DNA of 43,332 nt, taken from NCBI RefSeq assembly GCF_003584015.1, contig NZ_QXFM01000140.1, forward strand, positions 127,623-170,954. Reading direction: 5' to 3'. A program made the translations under genes and the position numbers. The DNA is from Aurantiacibacter xanthus (GTDB lineage: Bacteria > Pseudomonadota > Alphaproteobacteria > Sphingomonadales > Sphingomonadaceae). This document shows, piece after piece, positions 7,519 to 15,312 of the stretch. Under the pieces are notes generated by a model. The model saw nothing but the letters and a program-made list of their open reading frames with translations, made no database searches and was not told the DNA's origin. How positions within the stretch are numbered: the stretch's first letter is position 1; each line of letters opens with the position of its first letter.

Positions 7519-8138
7519 TGCGCGGACGGTTCATCACCTTCGAGGGCGGGGAGGGCGTCGGCAAGTCGACGCAGGCGCGCATGCTCGCCGCCGCGCTGGA
7601 GGCGAGGGGGCATAGACCGCTGCTCACCCGCGAGCCCGGTGGCACCCCCGGTGCCGAAGCGATCCGGACGCTGTTGCTTGACCCCGCGCAGAGCTTCGGC
7701 CCCGCCAGCGAGACGCTGCTGTTCGCCGCCGCCCGCGCCGATCATGTCGCCGAGGCCATCGAGCCTGCGCTGGCTGCGGGGCGATGGGTGGTGTGCGATA
7801 GGTTTCTGGATTCGACCCGCGCCTATCAGGGTGGGGAAGGGGGGCTGACTGACGCCGATATCTGCACCCTCCACGCCGTCGGTTCGCGCGGGCTGCTGCC
7901 TGACCTTACCCTGCTATTGAGTGCGGCTCCCGAGCAGGTCGCTGACCGTTTGGCCGCACGAGATGGCGACAACAGCGACCGCATCGGTGGCCGCCCGGCA
8001 GACTATCACCGCGCGGTCGCGGCGCGCTTCGCGGCGCTCGCCGCGATGGAGCCCGAGCGGTTCCGCGTGATCGAGGCCACCGGCTCGCCCGAAGAGGTCC
8101 ACGCCCGGATCATGGCCGAGGTCGAGGCGCTGGCATGA
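7518..8138 (+). CDS. tmk: Thymidylate kinase
   Basis: 206-residue dTMP kinase, phosphorylating dTMP to dTDP for DNA synthesis. The P-loop is FEGGEGVGKST near residues 8-18, followed by TREPGGTPGAEAIR (the dTMP-binding/DRX region) and the CDRFLDSTRAYQG motif. Length is normal for bacterial Tmk. The ATG overlaps the TAA of the carboxypeptidase gene, and the stop overlaps the holB start (ATGA at 8135-8138). The same tmk-holB order is common in bacteria, linking nucleotide supply and replication genes. Confidence 0.96.
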   Translation: MRGRFITFEGGEGVGKSTQARMLAAALEARGHRPLLTREPGGTPGAEAIRTLLLDPAQSFGPASETLLFAAARADHVAEAIEPALAAGRWVVCDRFLDSTRAYQGGEGGLTDADICTLHAVGSRGLLPDLTLLLSAAPEQVADRLAARDGDNSDRIGGRPADYHRAVAARFAALAAMEPERFRVIEATGSPEEVHARIMAEVEALA

Positions 8139-9097
8139 GCTATATCGGCCACGAAGAGGCCTGGGCCGAGTGGCGGCGCGCGCTGTCGGGCCACCGGATG
8201 CACCACGGGTGGATTCTGTCGGGCAGACGCGGGGTCGGCAAGTCGGCCTTCGCGCTTGCCGCCGCACGCGAGCTGGTGGCCGAACCCGGCGTGCCGCAAC
8301 CCAGCGGCGAGCACCCGGACGTGCTCTACGTCACCCATCCGCCCAAGGACGACAAGGAAGCGCGCAAGAAGGCCGACGGAAAGCCCTACGAACTGGCGCG
8401 CAACATCAAGATCGACCAGATCCGCGCGCTGCAACAGCGGCTCAACACCCGTCCGAGCCTTGGGAGCCGCCGCGCGGTCATCATCGACCCGGCCGACGAC
8501 ATGGAAACCCCGACCGCCAACGCGCTGCTCAAGAGCCTTGAGGAGCCGCCGGTGGGCACCTTCTTCCTGCTGGTTGCTCATCGCCTGAGCCGTCTGTTGC
8601 CGACGATCCGCTCGCGCTGCCGGGTGCTGCGTTTCCCCGAGGTCGGCCCTGAGGATATGGACGCTGTGCTGGCGCGCGAAGCTCCGCAGGCCGATGCCGC
8701 CATGCGCGCCGCCGCTATCGCCGCCGCGGGTGGATCGCCCGGCGTGGCGATTGATTTCGTTGAGCTGGACCTCGGCACCATTCATCAGCTGATGCAGCGC
8801 ATTCTCGCCGAGGGCGACCGCGACTTCGCGCTGCGTGGGCGGCTCGCCACCGCGATGGGCGCACGGCCCGATCGTCAGCGTCAGCAGGCCGCCATTGAGC
8901 TGGCCCGCGCGGTGGTGGCCGAGCACATGCGCCATGTCAGCCACGCGGAAATCCCGGCTTTGGTCGAGGCACACAGCGAACTTGTGCGCCTTGCAGGGGA
9001 AGTGCCAACCTACAATTTCGACCCCGGACTGCTGGTAATGGAGATCGGCACCTTGCTCAGCCAGTTCGCCGCTTCTAGAGCATCCGCCAATGGCTGA
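8135..9097 (+). CDS. holB: DNA polymerase III subunit delta'
   Basis: 320-residue clamp-loader subunit of the AAA+ type. The N-terminal part shows the modified P-loop region SGRRGVGKSAFAL and the IDQIRALQQRLNTRP segment. Then comes the Walker B-like IIDPADDMETPTANALLKSLEEPP, typical of delta', and the SRLLPTIRSRCRVLRF sensor region. Many delta' proteins carry a four-cysteine zinc knuckle; in the corresponding part here (about residues 50-75, PSGEHPDVLYV) it is lacking, as in other alphaproteobacteria as far as I recall. The gene overlaps tmk by four bases and metG by eight, so it sits inside one operon. Confidence 0.94.
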   Translation: MSYIGHEEAWAEWRRALSGHRMHHGWILSGRRGVGKSAFALAAARELVAEPGVPQPSGEHPDVLYVTHPPKDDKEARKKADGKPYELARNIKIDQIRALQQRLNTRPSLGSRRAVIIDPADDMETPTANALLKSLEEPPVGTFFLLVAHRLSRLLPTIRSRCRVLRFPEVGPEDMDAVLAREAPQADAAMRAAAIAAAGGSPGVAIDFVELDLGTIHQLMQRILAEGDRDFALRGRLATAMGARPDRQRQQAAIELARAVVAEHMRHVSHAEIPALVEAHSELVRLAGEVPTYNFDPGLLVMEIGTLLSQFAASRASANG

Positions 9098-10658
9098 TCC
9101 TTTTTATCTTACCACCGCGATTCACTATCCCAACGGCAAGCCGCATATCGGCCATGCCTACGAGACCATTGCCGCCGACGTGCTCGCGCGCTTCCATCGC
9201 CAGATGGGGCGCGAGGTCCGGTTCCAGACCGGCACCGACGAGCACGGCCTCAAGATGGCGCAGAAGGCGCGCGATCTTGGGCAGACCCCACGCGAACTGG
9301 CTGACGAAATGTCAGGGTATTTCCGTAGTCTGTTTGAGCAGCTTAACATCTCGTATGATCGTTTCATCCGCACCACCGAGGCTGATCACCACCGCGCCAG
9401 TCAGGCGATCTGGAAGGCGATGGAAGCCAATGGCGACCTCTACCTCGACCGCTACGAGGGCTGGTACTCGGTCCGCGACGAAGCATACTACGACGAAAGC
9501 GAGCTGACCGAGGGCGAGGGCGGGGTAAAGCTCTCGCCGCAGGGCACGCCGGTCGAGTGGACGGTTGAGGAGAGCTGGTTCTTCAAGCTGTCCGAATATG
9601 GCGACAAACTACTGGCGCTGTACAACGAAAACCCCGATTTCATCCGCCCGGAAAGCCGCCGCAACGAGGTCATGCGCTTTGTCGAGGGTGGCCTGCGCGA
9701 TCTGTCGGTGAGCCGCACCAGCTTCGACTGGGGTGTGAAGGTGCCGGGCTCGGAAGACCACGTGATGTATGTGTGGGTCGATGCGCTCACAAACTACCTT
9801 ACGGGTGTCGGCTATCCCGATGATTGCGAGGACTTTTCGAAGTTCTGGCCCGCCGATCTGCACCTAATTGGCAAGGACATTACGCGGTTCCACACGGTCT
9901 ACTGGCCCGCCTTCCTGATGAGCGCCGGGATCGCGCTGCCCAGGCAGGTTTTTGCCCATGGTTTCCTGCTCAATCGCGGGGTGAAGGAATCGAAATCGCT
10001 CGGCAATGTCACCGATCCGGGCGAGCTGGCCGATGCCTATGGCGTCGATACGCTGCGCTATTTCCTGCTGCGCGAGTTCAGCTTCGGACAGGATGGCGGA
10101 TGGTCGCGCGAAGCGATTGTAAATCGCAACAATTCGGAACTGGCCAACAGCTTCGGCAACCTTGCCCAGCGCACGCTGAGCCAGGTGTTCAAGAACTGCG
10201 ACGGCGCGCTGCCGCCGGTCAATGGCCTGACCGAAGCCGACGAGACGTTGCTCGCGCAGGTCGCGCGGGTGGTGGGTGAGGAAATGCCTGCGCACTACAC
10301 CGAGCTTGCCTTCTCGCAGGCACTTGAGGCCTGGATGGGCGCGGTCTTCGCCTGCAACGCCTATATCGACGCCGAGGCGCCCTGGGCGCTGAAAAAGACC
10401 GACTTCGCCCGGATGGAGACGGTGCTGGCCGTGCTCTACCGCTGCATCGCGCAACTGGCGGTGGCGGTGGTTCCGGTCATGCCGGGCTCCATGGGCCGCC
10501 TGCTCGATGCGATGGGTATCAGCGAGGATCTGCGCACATTCGCAGCCATCGGCTCCGACTGGTATGCGCCGCTTGCGGCCAGCGATTTCCGCCTTGCCAA
10601 GCCCGAGGGCCAGTTCCCGCGCCTCGACATGCCGCAGGCCGAGGACGCCGAGGTGTGA
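9090..10658 (+). CDS. metG: Methionine--tRNA ligase
   Basis: 522-residue class I aminoacyl-tRNA synthetase that charges tRNA-Met. The HIGH signature is PNGKPHIGHAYE near residue 20, and the KMSKS loop is present as KESKS (GVKESKSLGN) near residue 305. The anticodon-binding helical domain fills the last third (about 370-510). The C-terminal tRNA-binding domain found in longer MetG proteins is absent, and the connective region lacks zinc-binding cysteines, matching the short bacterial form. The start overlaps holB by eight bases, and the end overlaps the tatD GTG start. Confidence 0.96.
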   Translation: MADPFYLTTAIHYPNGKPHIGHAYETIAADVLARFHRQMGREVRFQTGTDEHGLKMAQKARDLGQTPRELADEMSGYFRSLFEQLNISYDRFIRTTEADHHRASQAIWKAMEANGDLYLDRYEGWYSVRDEAYYDESELTEGEGGVKLSPQGTPVEWTVEESWFFKLSEYGDKLLALYNENPDFIRPESRRNEVMRFVEGGLRDLSVSRTSFDWGVKVPGSEDHVMYVWVDALTNYLTGVGYPDDCEDFSKFWPADLHLIGKDITRFHTVYWPAFLMSAGIALPRQVFAHGFLLNRGVKESKSLGNVTDPGELADAYGVDTLRYFLLREFSFGQDGGWSREAIVNRNNSELANSFGNLAQRTLSQVFKNCDGALPPVNGLTEADETLLAQVARVVGEEMPAHYTELAFSQALEAWMGAVFACNAYIDAEAPWALKKTDFARMETVLAVLYRCIAQLAVAVVPVMPGSMGRLLDAMGISEDLRTFAAIGSDWYAPLAASDFRLAKPEGQFPRLDMPQAEDAEV

Positions 10659-11449
10659 CCACAACCGCCGCCACTCTGATCGACAGCCATTGTCACCTGA
10701 ATTACAAAGGTCTGGCCGAGCAACAGGACGCAGTTCTGGGCCGCGCCCGTGCGGCAGGCGTCGCAGGTTTCCTCAATATCTCGACCCGGCAGAGCGAGTG
10801 GCAGGACGTCGTCGCCACCGCCGAGCGTGAGAGCGATGTCTGGGCCACGGTCGGCATCCACCCGCACGAGGCCGACCAGCACGCCGACCTCGGGCGCGAA
10901 GTGCTGCTCGAAGCGACGCGTCACCCGCGCGTGATCGGGATCGGCGAAAGCGGGCTCGACTACTATTACGACAAGTCCGACCGCGCGGTGCAGCAGGCGC
11001 TGTTCCGGATGCACATCGGTGTCGCGCGCGAGACCGGGCTGCCGCTGGTGATCCACACCCGCGATGCCGACGACGACACCGCCGCGATCCTGGCCGAGGA
11101 AATGGGGCAGGGGGCCTTCCCCGCGCTGATCCACTGCTTCACCGCCTCGCCCGAGTTTGGCCGCAAGGTGCTGGACCTTGGGCTGACGATCTCGATTTCG
11201 GGCATCGTCACGTTCAAGAATGCGACCGATCTACAGGAATTCGTGAAGGAAATCCCGGCTGACCGGTTGCTGGTGGAGACCGACAGCCCGTTCCTCGCGC
11301 CGGTCCCGCATCGCGGCAAGCCGTGTGAGCCGGGCTTCGTGCGCGACACCGCGCAGTTCGTGGCCGACCTGCGCGGCGAAGACCTTGCCGGGCTTTCCGC
11401 CAGCACCAGCGCCAATTTCTTCCGCCTGTTTGCGAAGGCCGCTCCATGA
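10655..11449 (+). CDS. TatD-family metal-dependent hydrolase
   Basis: 264-residue TIM-barrel hydrolase of the TatD/YcfH deoxyribonuclease family. The family begins with a metal-binding H-x-H, here DSHCHLN near residue 10. It continues with GIHPHEAD, GESGLDYYYD, LPLVIHTRDADDD, IHCFTASPE and the C-terminal VETDSPFLAPVPHRGK, all standard for TatD proteins. Translation starts at GTG 10655, overlapping the metG stop (GTGA). metG-tatD-MBL hydrolase is a common gene order in proteobacteria. Proposed roles include DNA repair or tRNA 3' processing; the physiological substrate is not settled. Confidence 0.92.
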   Translation: MTTTAATLIDSHCHLNYKGLAEQQDAVLGRARAAGVAGFLNISTRQSEWQDVVATAERESDVWATVGIHPHEADQHADLGREVLLEATRHPRVIGIGESGLDYYYDKSDRAVQQALFRMHIGVARETGLPLVIHTRDADDDTAAILAEEMGQGAFPALIHCFTASPEFGRKVLDLGLTISISGIVTFKNATDLQEFVKEIPADRLLVETDSPFLAPVPHRGKPCEPGFVRDTAQFVADLRGEDLAGLSASTSANFFRLFAKAAP

Positions 11450-12213
11450 AGCTGATCATGCTCGGTTCCGGCACTTCCACCGGCGTTCCGCGCGTGGGCA
11501 ACAACTGGGGCGACTGCGACCCGGCCGAACCGAGAAACCGCCGCACCCGCGTGTCGATCGTGGTCGAAAGCGAGGAGGGTAACCGCCTGCTCGTCGACAC
11601 CTCGACCGATCTGCGCCAGCAGCTGCTCGCCAACGGCATCGACCGGCTCGACGGCGTGTTCTGGACTCACGACCACGCCGACCATTGCCACGGCGTCGAT
11701 GACCTGCGCCCGCTGCGCTATGGCCGGGCGGCGGCAATTCCGGGGTTCGCCTCGCAGGAAACCGCGCGCAGGCTGCGCCGCCGGTTCGACTATGTGTTCG
11801 CCGGTCAGCACGGTTATCCGACCATCGTCGAGCTGAACACGCTGGAGACGCTGCGCATCCATGCGGGCTTCAAGGTCGGCTCGGTCGAGATGCCGCACGG
11901 GCCGACGATGAGCACCGGCTATCGGTTCGATGCAGACGGCAAATCAATCGGTTACACCACAGACTTCAGTGAAATTACGGATGACATGCTGGCGCTGTTC
12001 GCGGGCGTCGATGTGCTCGTATGCGACTGTCTGCGCCGCGCGCCGCATCCCACCCATTGCCACCTCGATATGGCAGTGGATTTCGGCAGGCGCGTGGGTG
12101 CTGGCAAGACCGTGCTGACGCATCTCGACTTCAGCATGGACTATCAGACGCTCTGCGCGGAAGTTCCGGCCAATGTGCTGGTCGGGTTCGACGGGCTTGA
12201 GCTGAAGGCATGA
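11446..12213 (+). CDS. MBL-fold metallo-hydrolase (PhnP-like)
   Basis: 255-residue metallo-beta-lactamase-fold phosphodiesterase-like enzyme. It opens with LGSGTSTGVPRVG, typical of the PhnP/YcbX-like group, and has the metal motif THDHADHCHGVDDLRPL near residue 70. The later ligands lie in MPHGPTMSTGYRF, YTTDFSEI and the HLDFSMDYQTL region. It overlaps tatD by four bases and the following small gene by four bases. There is no phosphonate operon nearby, so the name PhnP describes only the fold. Its neighbours suggest a nucleic-acid or cyclic-nucleotide substrate, but this is inference. Confidence 0.88.
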   Translation: MKLIMLGSGTSTGVPRVGNNWGDCDPAEPRNRRTRVSIVVESEEGNRLLVDTSTDLRQQLLANGIDRLDGVFWTHDHADHCHGVDDLRPLRYGRAAAIPGFASQETARRLRRRFDYVFAGQHGYPTIVELNTLETLRIHAGFKVGSVEMPHGPTMSTGYRFDADGKSIGYTTDFSEITDDMLALFAGVDVLVCDCLRRAPHPTHCHLDMAVDFGRRVGAGKTVLTHLDFSMDYQTLCAEVPANVLVGFDGLELKA

Positions 12214-12377
12214 GCGAAGGCGACATTCTCCAGATTGTGCTGCTGGTCGGTTGGCTGGCGCTGGTTGTAAGCGGTTACCGCAGCTGGCGCGTCAGCCGCA
12301 ACAAGACACTGGCGATGGCGCTGGCATGGATTGTCATTTTCGGGGTCGCCGCCCTGATATTCGGGGCCATAAGCTGA
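12210..12377 (+). CDS. Small two-segment membrane protein, unknown function
   Basis: 55-residue protein starting at the ATG that overlaps the TGA of the MBL hydrolase (ATGA at 12210-12213), so it is probably translated by coupling. It has two hydrophobic segments (about residues 7-22, ILQIVLLVGWLALVVS, and 36-53, MALAWIVIFGVAALIF) separated by a basic loop, YRSWRVSRNKT. This predicts a helical hairpin with the positive loop in the cytoplasm. It closes the tmk-holB-metG-tatD operon. I do not recognise a named family; gene overlap and composition make it likely real. Confidence 0.65.
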   Translation: MSEGDILQIVLLVGWLALVVSGYRSWRVSRNKTLAMALAWIVIFGVAALIFGAIS

Positions 12378-12394
12378 GCTGCTGTCCGTCCAAT

Positions 12395-12450
12395 AGCACT
12401 CAATATTTAACATAATATATATTATCAGTCTCTAGTCAATCAGGAAGAGG
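12395..12450. promoter_or_regulatory. AT-rich intergenic segment with palindrome ahead of mazG
   Basis: A strongly AT-rich island in otherwise GC-rich DNA contains the perfect 14-base palindrome ATAATATATATTAT (12412-12425), about 30 bases before the mazG GTG. A ribosome-binding site, AGGAAGAGG, lies at 12442-12450. The island could be the mazG promoter with an operator. It could also slow or stop transcription from the upstream operon. Function is inferred from composition only. Confidence 0.4.
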
Positions 12451-12454
12451 GCCC

Positions 12455-13237
12455 GTGTCCGAGCAACTCACCCGCCTCCTTGCGATCATGGCCACGCTGC
12501 GCGATCCTGAGCGGGGTTGCGACTGGGACAAGGCCCAGACCTTCGCCACGATCGCGCCGTACACGATCGAGGAAGCCTATGAGGTCGCCGACGCCATCGA
12601 GCGCGCGGCCATGGACGAGCTGCGCAGCGAACTTGGCGACCTGTTGTTCCAGGTCGTGTTCCACGCGCGCATGGCCGAGGAAGCCGGTCACTTCGCCTTC
12701 GACGATGTCGCCCGCGCCATTTCCGACAAGATGGAAGCGCGCCACCCGCATATCTTCGGTGACGAAGGCGGCACGATGGACAAGGCCCGCTGGGAAGACA
12801 TCAAGGCCGCCGAGCGCCGCTCCGAAGGCGCGGTCAGCGCGCTTGACGGCGTGGCGCGCGCGCTCCCGGCGCTGATGCGCGCTGACAAGCTGCAAAAGCG
12901 CGCCGCCCGCGTTGGGTTCGACTGGCCAGACACCAGCGCTCCGAAAGAGAAACTCGCCGAGGAGCTGGCGGAACTCGACGCTGCCGAAACAGACGAGGAA
13001 CGCCTGCTCGAAGCCGGTGACGTGCTGTTCGCGGCGGTCAATGTGGTGCGCCGCTACGGCGTCGACCCGGAACAGGCGCTCAAGGCCACCAATGCCAAGT
13101 TCGAGCGGCGCTTTCACGCGATGGAAGCGATGTCCGCCGCAGATGGCGTCGATTTCGCGGCGCTTACGCTCGACGAGCAAGAAGAATACTGGCAGCGCGC
13201 CAAGCGGGCCGAAGTTCACATGAACTCTAAGGACTAA
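12455..13237 (+). CDS. mazG: Nucleoside triphosphate pyrophosphohydrolase
   Basis: 260-residue MazG, hydrolysing NTPs and dNTPs to the monophosphate and pyrophosphate, thought to limit mutagenic or signalling nucleotides. It has the two-domain layout of full-length MazG. The first domain contains GCDWDKAQTF, EEAYEVADAIE and the metal-binding ELGDLLFQVVFHARMAEE (E-x-x-E-x12-28-E-x-x-D pattern). The second has ELAELDAAETDEERLLEAGDVLFAAVNVVRRYGVDPE. The start is GTG 12455 after AGGAAGAGG. The end overlaps the convergent hflX by four bases, so no terminator separates them. No mazEF-type toxin pair is adjacent. Confidence 0.95.
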   Translation: MSEQLTRLLAIMATLRDPERGCDWDKAQTFATIAPYTIEEAYEVADAIERAAMDELRSELGDLLFQVVFHARMAEEAGHFAFDDVARAISDKMEARHPHIFGDEGGTMDKARWEDIKAAERRSEGAVSALDGVARALPALMRADKLQKRAARVGFDWPDTSAPKEKLAEELAELDAAETDEERLLEAGDVLFAAVNVVRRYGVDPEQALKATNAKFERRFHAMEAMSAADGVDFAALTLDEQEEYWQRAKRAEVHMNSKD

Positions 13238-14505
13238 TCCTTAAGTGCTTCGAACCGGCCACGTTCTTTCTCGGTAAGGCGGACGCGGATTGTCCGCAGG
13301 GGGCCCTGCTCACCCTCGCCGCCATCAGCATCTTCGAGCACCTCGCCGTGCGCATGCAGCCAAGCGATGCGCTGGCCGTCCGAGGCAGGCAGGACCATCT
13401 CGTGCAGGCGCGCCCCTTCCGTCAGCAACTGGCCCAGACGCGCCAGCAGATCATCGACGCCGAGCCCGGTCATGGCCGAGATTGGCAGGATATTTTCGTC
13501 ACTTGCGGCAAGGCCCTCAAGTTCGATCCGGCGTTCCTCGTCGATCAGGTCCCACTTGTTCCACACCTCAACGATGGGCATGTCGCTTTCACCGCCCTCC
13601 CCGTCGATCACGTCGAGTTCGGTCAGCACGTCGAGCACATGGCGCTTCTGCGCGGCGCTGTCGGGGTTGGCCATGTCGCGCACGTGGAGCACGATGTCAG
13701 CCGCCGTCACCTCTTCAAGCGTCGCGCGGAAGGCGGCGACAAGCTGGGTCGGCAGGTCGGAGATAAAGCCCACCGTGTCGGACAGGATCGCCTTTTCGAC
13801 ACCCGGCAGGCCAATGGCGCGCATGGTCGGGTCAAGCGTGGCGAAGAGCATGTCTTCGGCCATCACCCCTTCCCCGGTCAGACGGTTGAACAGCGTGGAC
13901 TTGCCGGCATTGGTGTAGCCCACCAGCGCCACCACCGGCCACGGCGCCCTGCCCCGCCGCTTGCGGTGCAGCTCGCGTGTCTTGCGGACCTGTTCGAGTT
14001 CGCGCCGCAGCTTGCCCATGCGGTCGCGGATCATGCGGCGGTCGGCCTCGATCTGCGTTTCGCCGGGGCCGCCGAGGAAGCCGAAGCCGCCGCGCTGGCG
14101 TTCAAGGTGAGTCCAGCTGCGCACGAGACGGCTCTGCTGATAGTCGAGGTGCGCGAGCTCGACCTGCAACCGGCCTTCCGCCGTTGCCGCGCGTTCACCG
14201 AAGATTTCGAGGATCAGCCCGGTGCGGTCGATCACCTTGCGCTTGAGCTTTTCCTCAAGGTTGCGCTGCTGAATCGCGGTAAGCGCACCGTCGACGACGA
14301 CCAGATCGGCCTCGTGCAGCTCGCAGTCGGTAGCGATCCGCTGCACCTGCCCCTCGCCGAACAGGGTGTTGGGACGGATATCGCGGATCGGAATGATCGC
14401 AGCGTCAGCCACCACCAGCCCGATGGCCAGCGCCAGTCCCTTCGCCTCTTCGAGACGCGCTTCAGGATCAGCGCCAGAGCGGGCGCGGCGGATGTCAGGG
14501 CACAC
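13234..14505 (-). CDS. hflX: GTPase HflX (start codon unclear)
   Basis: Ribosome-associated GTPase that splits stalled or stressed 70S ribosomes. The C-terminal two thirds carry the G domain, with P-loop VALVGYTNAGKSTLFNRLTG, switch region FATLDPTMRA, DTVGFISDLP (G3) and NKWD (G4). The N-terminal domain includes the glycine-rich VGEGQVQRIA-type segment (FGEGQVQRIATDCEL) and the coiled coil ending in GGPGETQIE. The GTG at 14505 is the first ordinary start codon, but it would delete the first strand of the family fold, which is encoded upstream (ARALVV). The frame is open back to the hfq TAG at 14572-14574 with only ATT (14562) as a start-like codon. The true N-terminus is probably further upstream than given. 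Confidence 0.9.
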   Translation of the reverse strand: MCPDIRRARSGADPEARLEEAKGLALAIGLVVADAAIIPIRDIRPNTLFGEGQVQRIATDCELHEADLVVVDGALTAIQQRNLEEKLKRKVIDRTGLILEIFGERAATAEGRLQVELAHLDYQQSRLVRSWTHLERQRGGFGFLGGPGETQIEADRRMIRDRMGKLRRELEQVRKTRELHRKRRGRAPWPVVALVGYTNAGKSTLFNRLTGEGVMAEDMLFATLDPTMRAIGLPGVEKAILSDTVGFISDLPTQLVAAFRATLEEVTAADIVLHVRDMANPDSAAQKRHVLDVLTELDVIDGEGGESDMPIVEVWNKWDLIDEERRIELEGLAASDENILPISAMTGLGVDDLLARLGQLLTEGARLHEMVLPASDGQRIAWLHAHGEVLEDADGGEGEQGPLRTIRVRLTEKERGRFEALKD

Positions 14506-14571
14506 GACGAGGGCCCGCGCTCCGCGGGTGACCTCGCCGGCAATCTCGTCGTTTTCGAAAATGGGGTTTAC

Positions 14572-15156
14572 CTAGTCCTCGTCACCATCGTCGTCGAAGT
14601 CACCGGACAAATCGACCGGGCTCGCGGGTTGAATGGTGGACACTGCATGCTTGTAGGCCAGCTGTACATAGCCTTCGCGTTCGAGCAGCATGCAAAACAG
14701 ATCGAACGAAGCGATCCGGCCCTGCAGCATCACGCCGTTCACAAGGAACATCGTCACCTGCACGCCCGCTTCGCGAACGCGGGTGAGGAACACGTCCTGC
14801 AACAGGCGCTGCTTGCGGTTACCCTCGGCGCTGGCGAACTGGTCGGCATCGACCGGGTCGCCCGGCATGATGGTGGAGATCGCGTGCTTGTAGACCAGCT
14901 GCGACTGGCCATCGCGGCGCAGCAGGATCGAGAAGTTGTCGAACCACGTGACGATCCCCTGCAGCTTCACGCCTTTGACCAGAAACATGGTCACCGGCAT
15001 TTTCTCGCGGCGCAGGTGGTTAAGGAACTGGTCCTGCAGGTTGCCGTTACCGTTGCCCTTCGCAGGGGCCGGTGCGGATGCACGCGCAGGTTTCTCCACT
15101 TTCGGTTCGGGTGCCGGTTCCTTACGGATACGCGCGGAAAGTGTGCCTTTGGTCAT
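14572..15156 (-). CDS. hfq: RNA chaperone Hfq with two tandem Sm-like domains
   Basis: 194-residue Hfq, about twice the usual length because the Sm domain is duplicated. Domain 1 spans about residues 40-102 ([41 protein letters not shown]). Domain 2 spans about 117-181 ([41 protein letters not shown]). Both keep the proximal-face residues known from E. coli Hfq: the LQD glutamine, the F after FD, and YKH. An alanine/proline-rich N-terminal extension and an acidic tail (DDDGDED) flank them. Hfq normally acts as a hexamer pairing small RNAs with mRNAs; two domains per chain would allow a trimer of dimers-like ring. GGAG lies 8 bases before the ATG. It is followed by hflX in the same frame. Confidence 0.93.
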   Translation of the reverse strand: MTKGTLSARIRKEPAPEPKVEKPARASAPAPAKGNGNGNLQDQFLNHLRREKMPVTMFLVKGVKLQGIVTWFDNFSILLRRDGQSQLVYKHAISTIMPGDPVDADQFASAEGNRKQRLLQDVFLTRVREAGVQVTMFLVNGVMLQGRIASFDLFCMLLEREGYVQLAYKHAVSTIQPASPVDLSGDFDDDGDED

Positions 15157-15312
15157 TCTTATGACTCCATCGTCTTTATGGTCTTGGCAACTGTTCAGGC
15201 CTCAGGCCGTTCCAGCGGCAGTCTGGCGTCACCACATTTCACTATGCGGTCACACCGGTAACTTCTGTTAGCAGATGCAGCATTCAAAGCGCGCTTGCAA
15301 CAAACTTTGTCT

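Noticed and set aside
13348..15261. A 637-codon plus-strand open frame opposite hflX and hfq
   Set aside because: It is the antisense of two recognised genes. High GC gives long antisense frames; its sequence is rich in H, R and Q with no domain.
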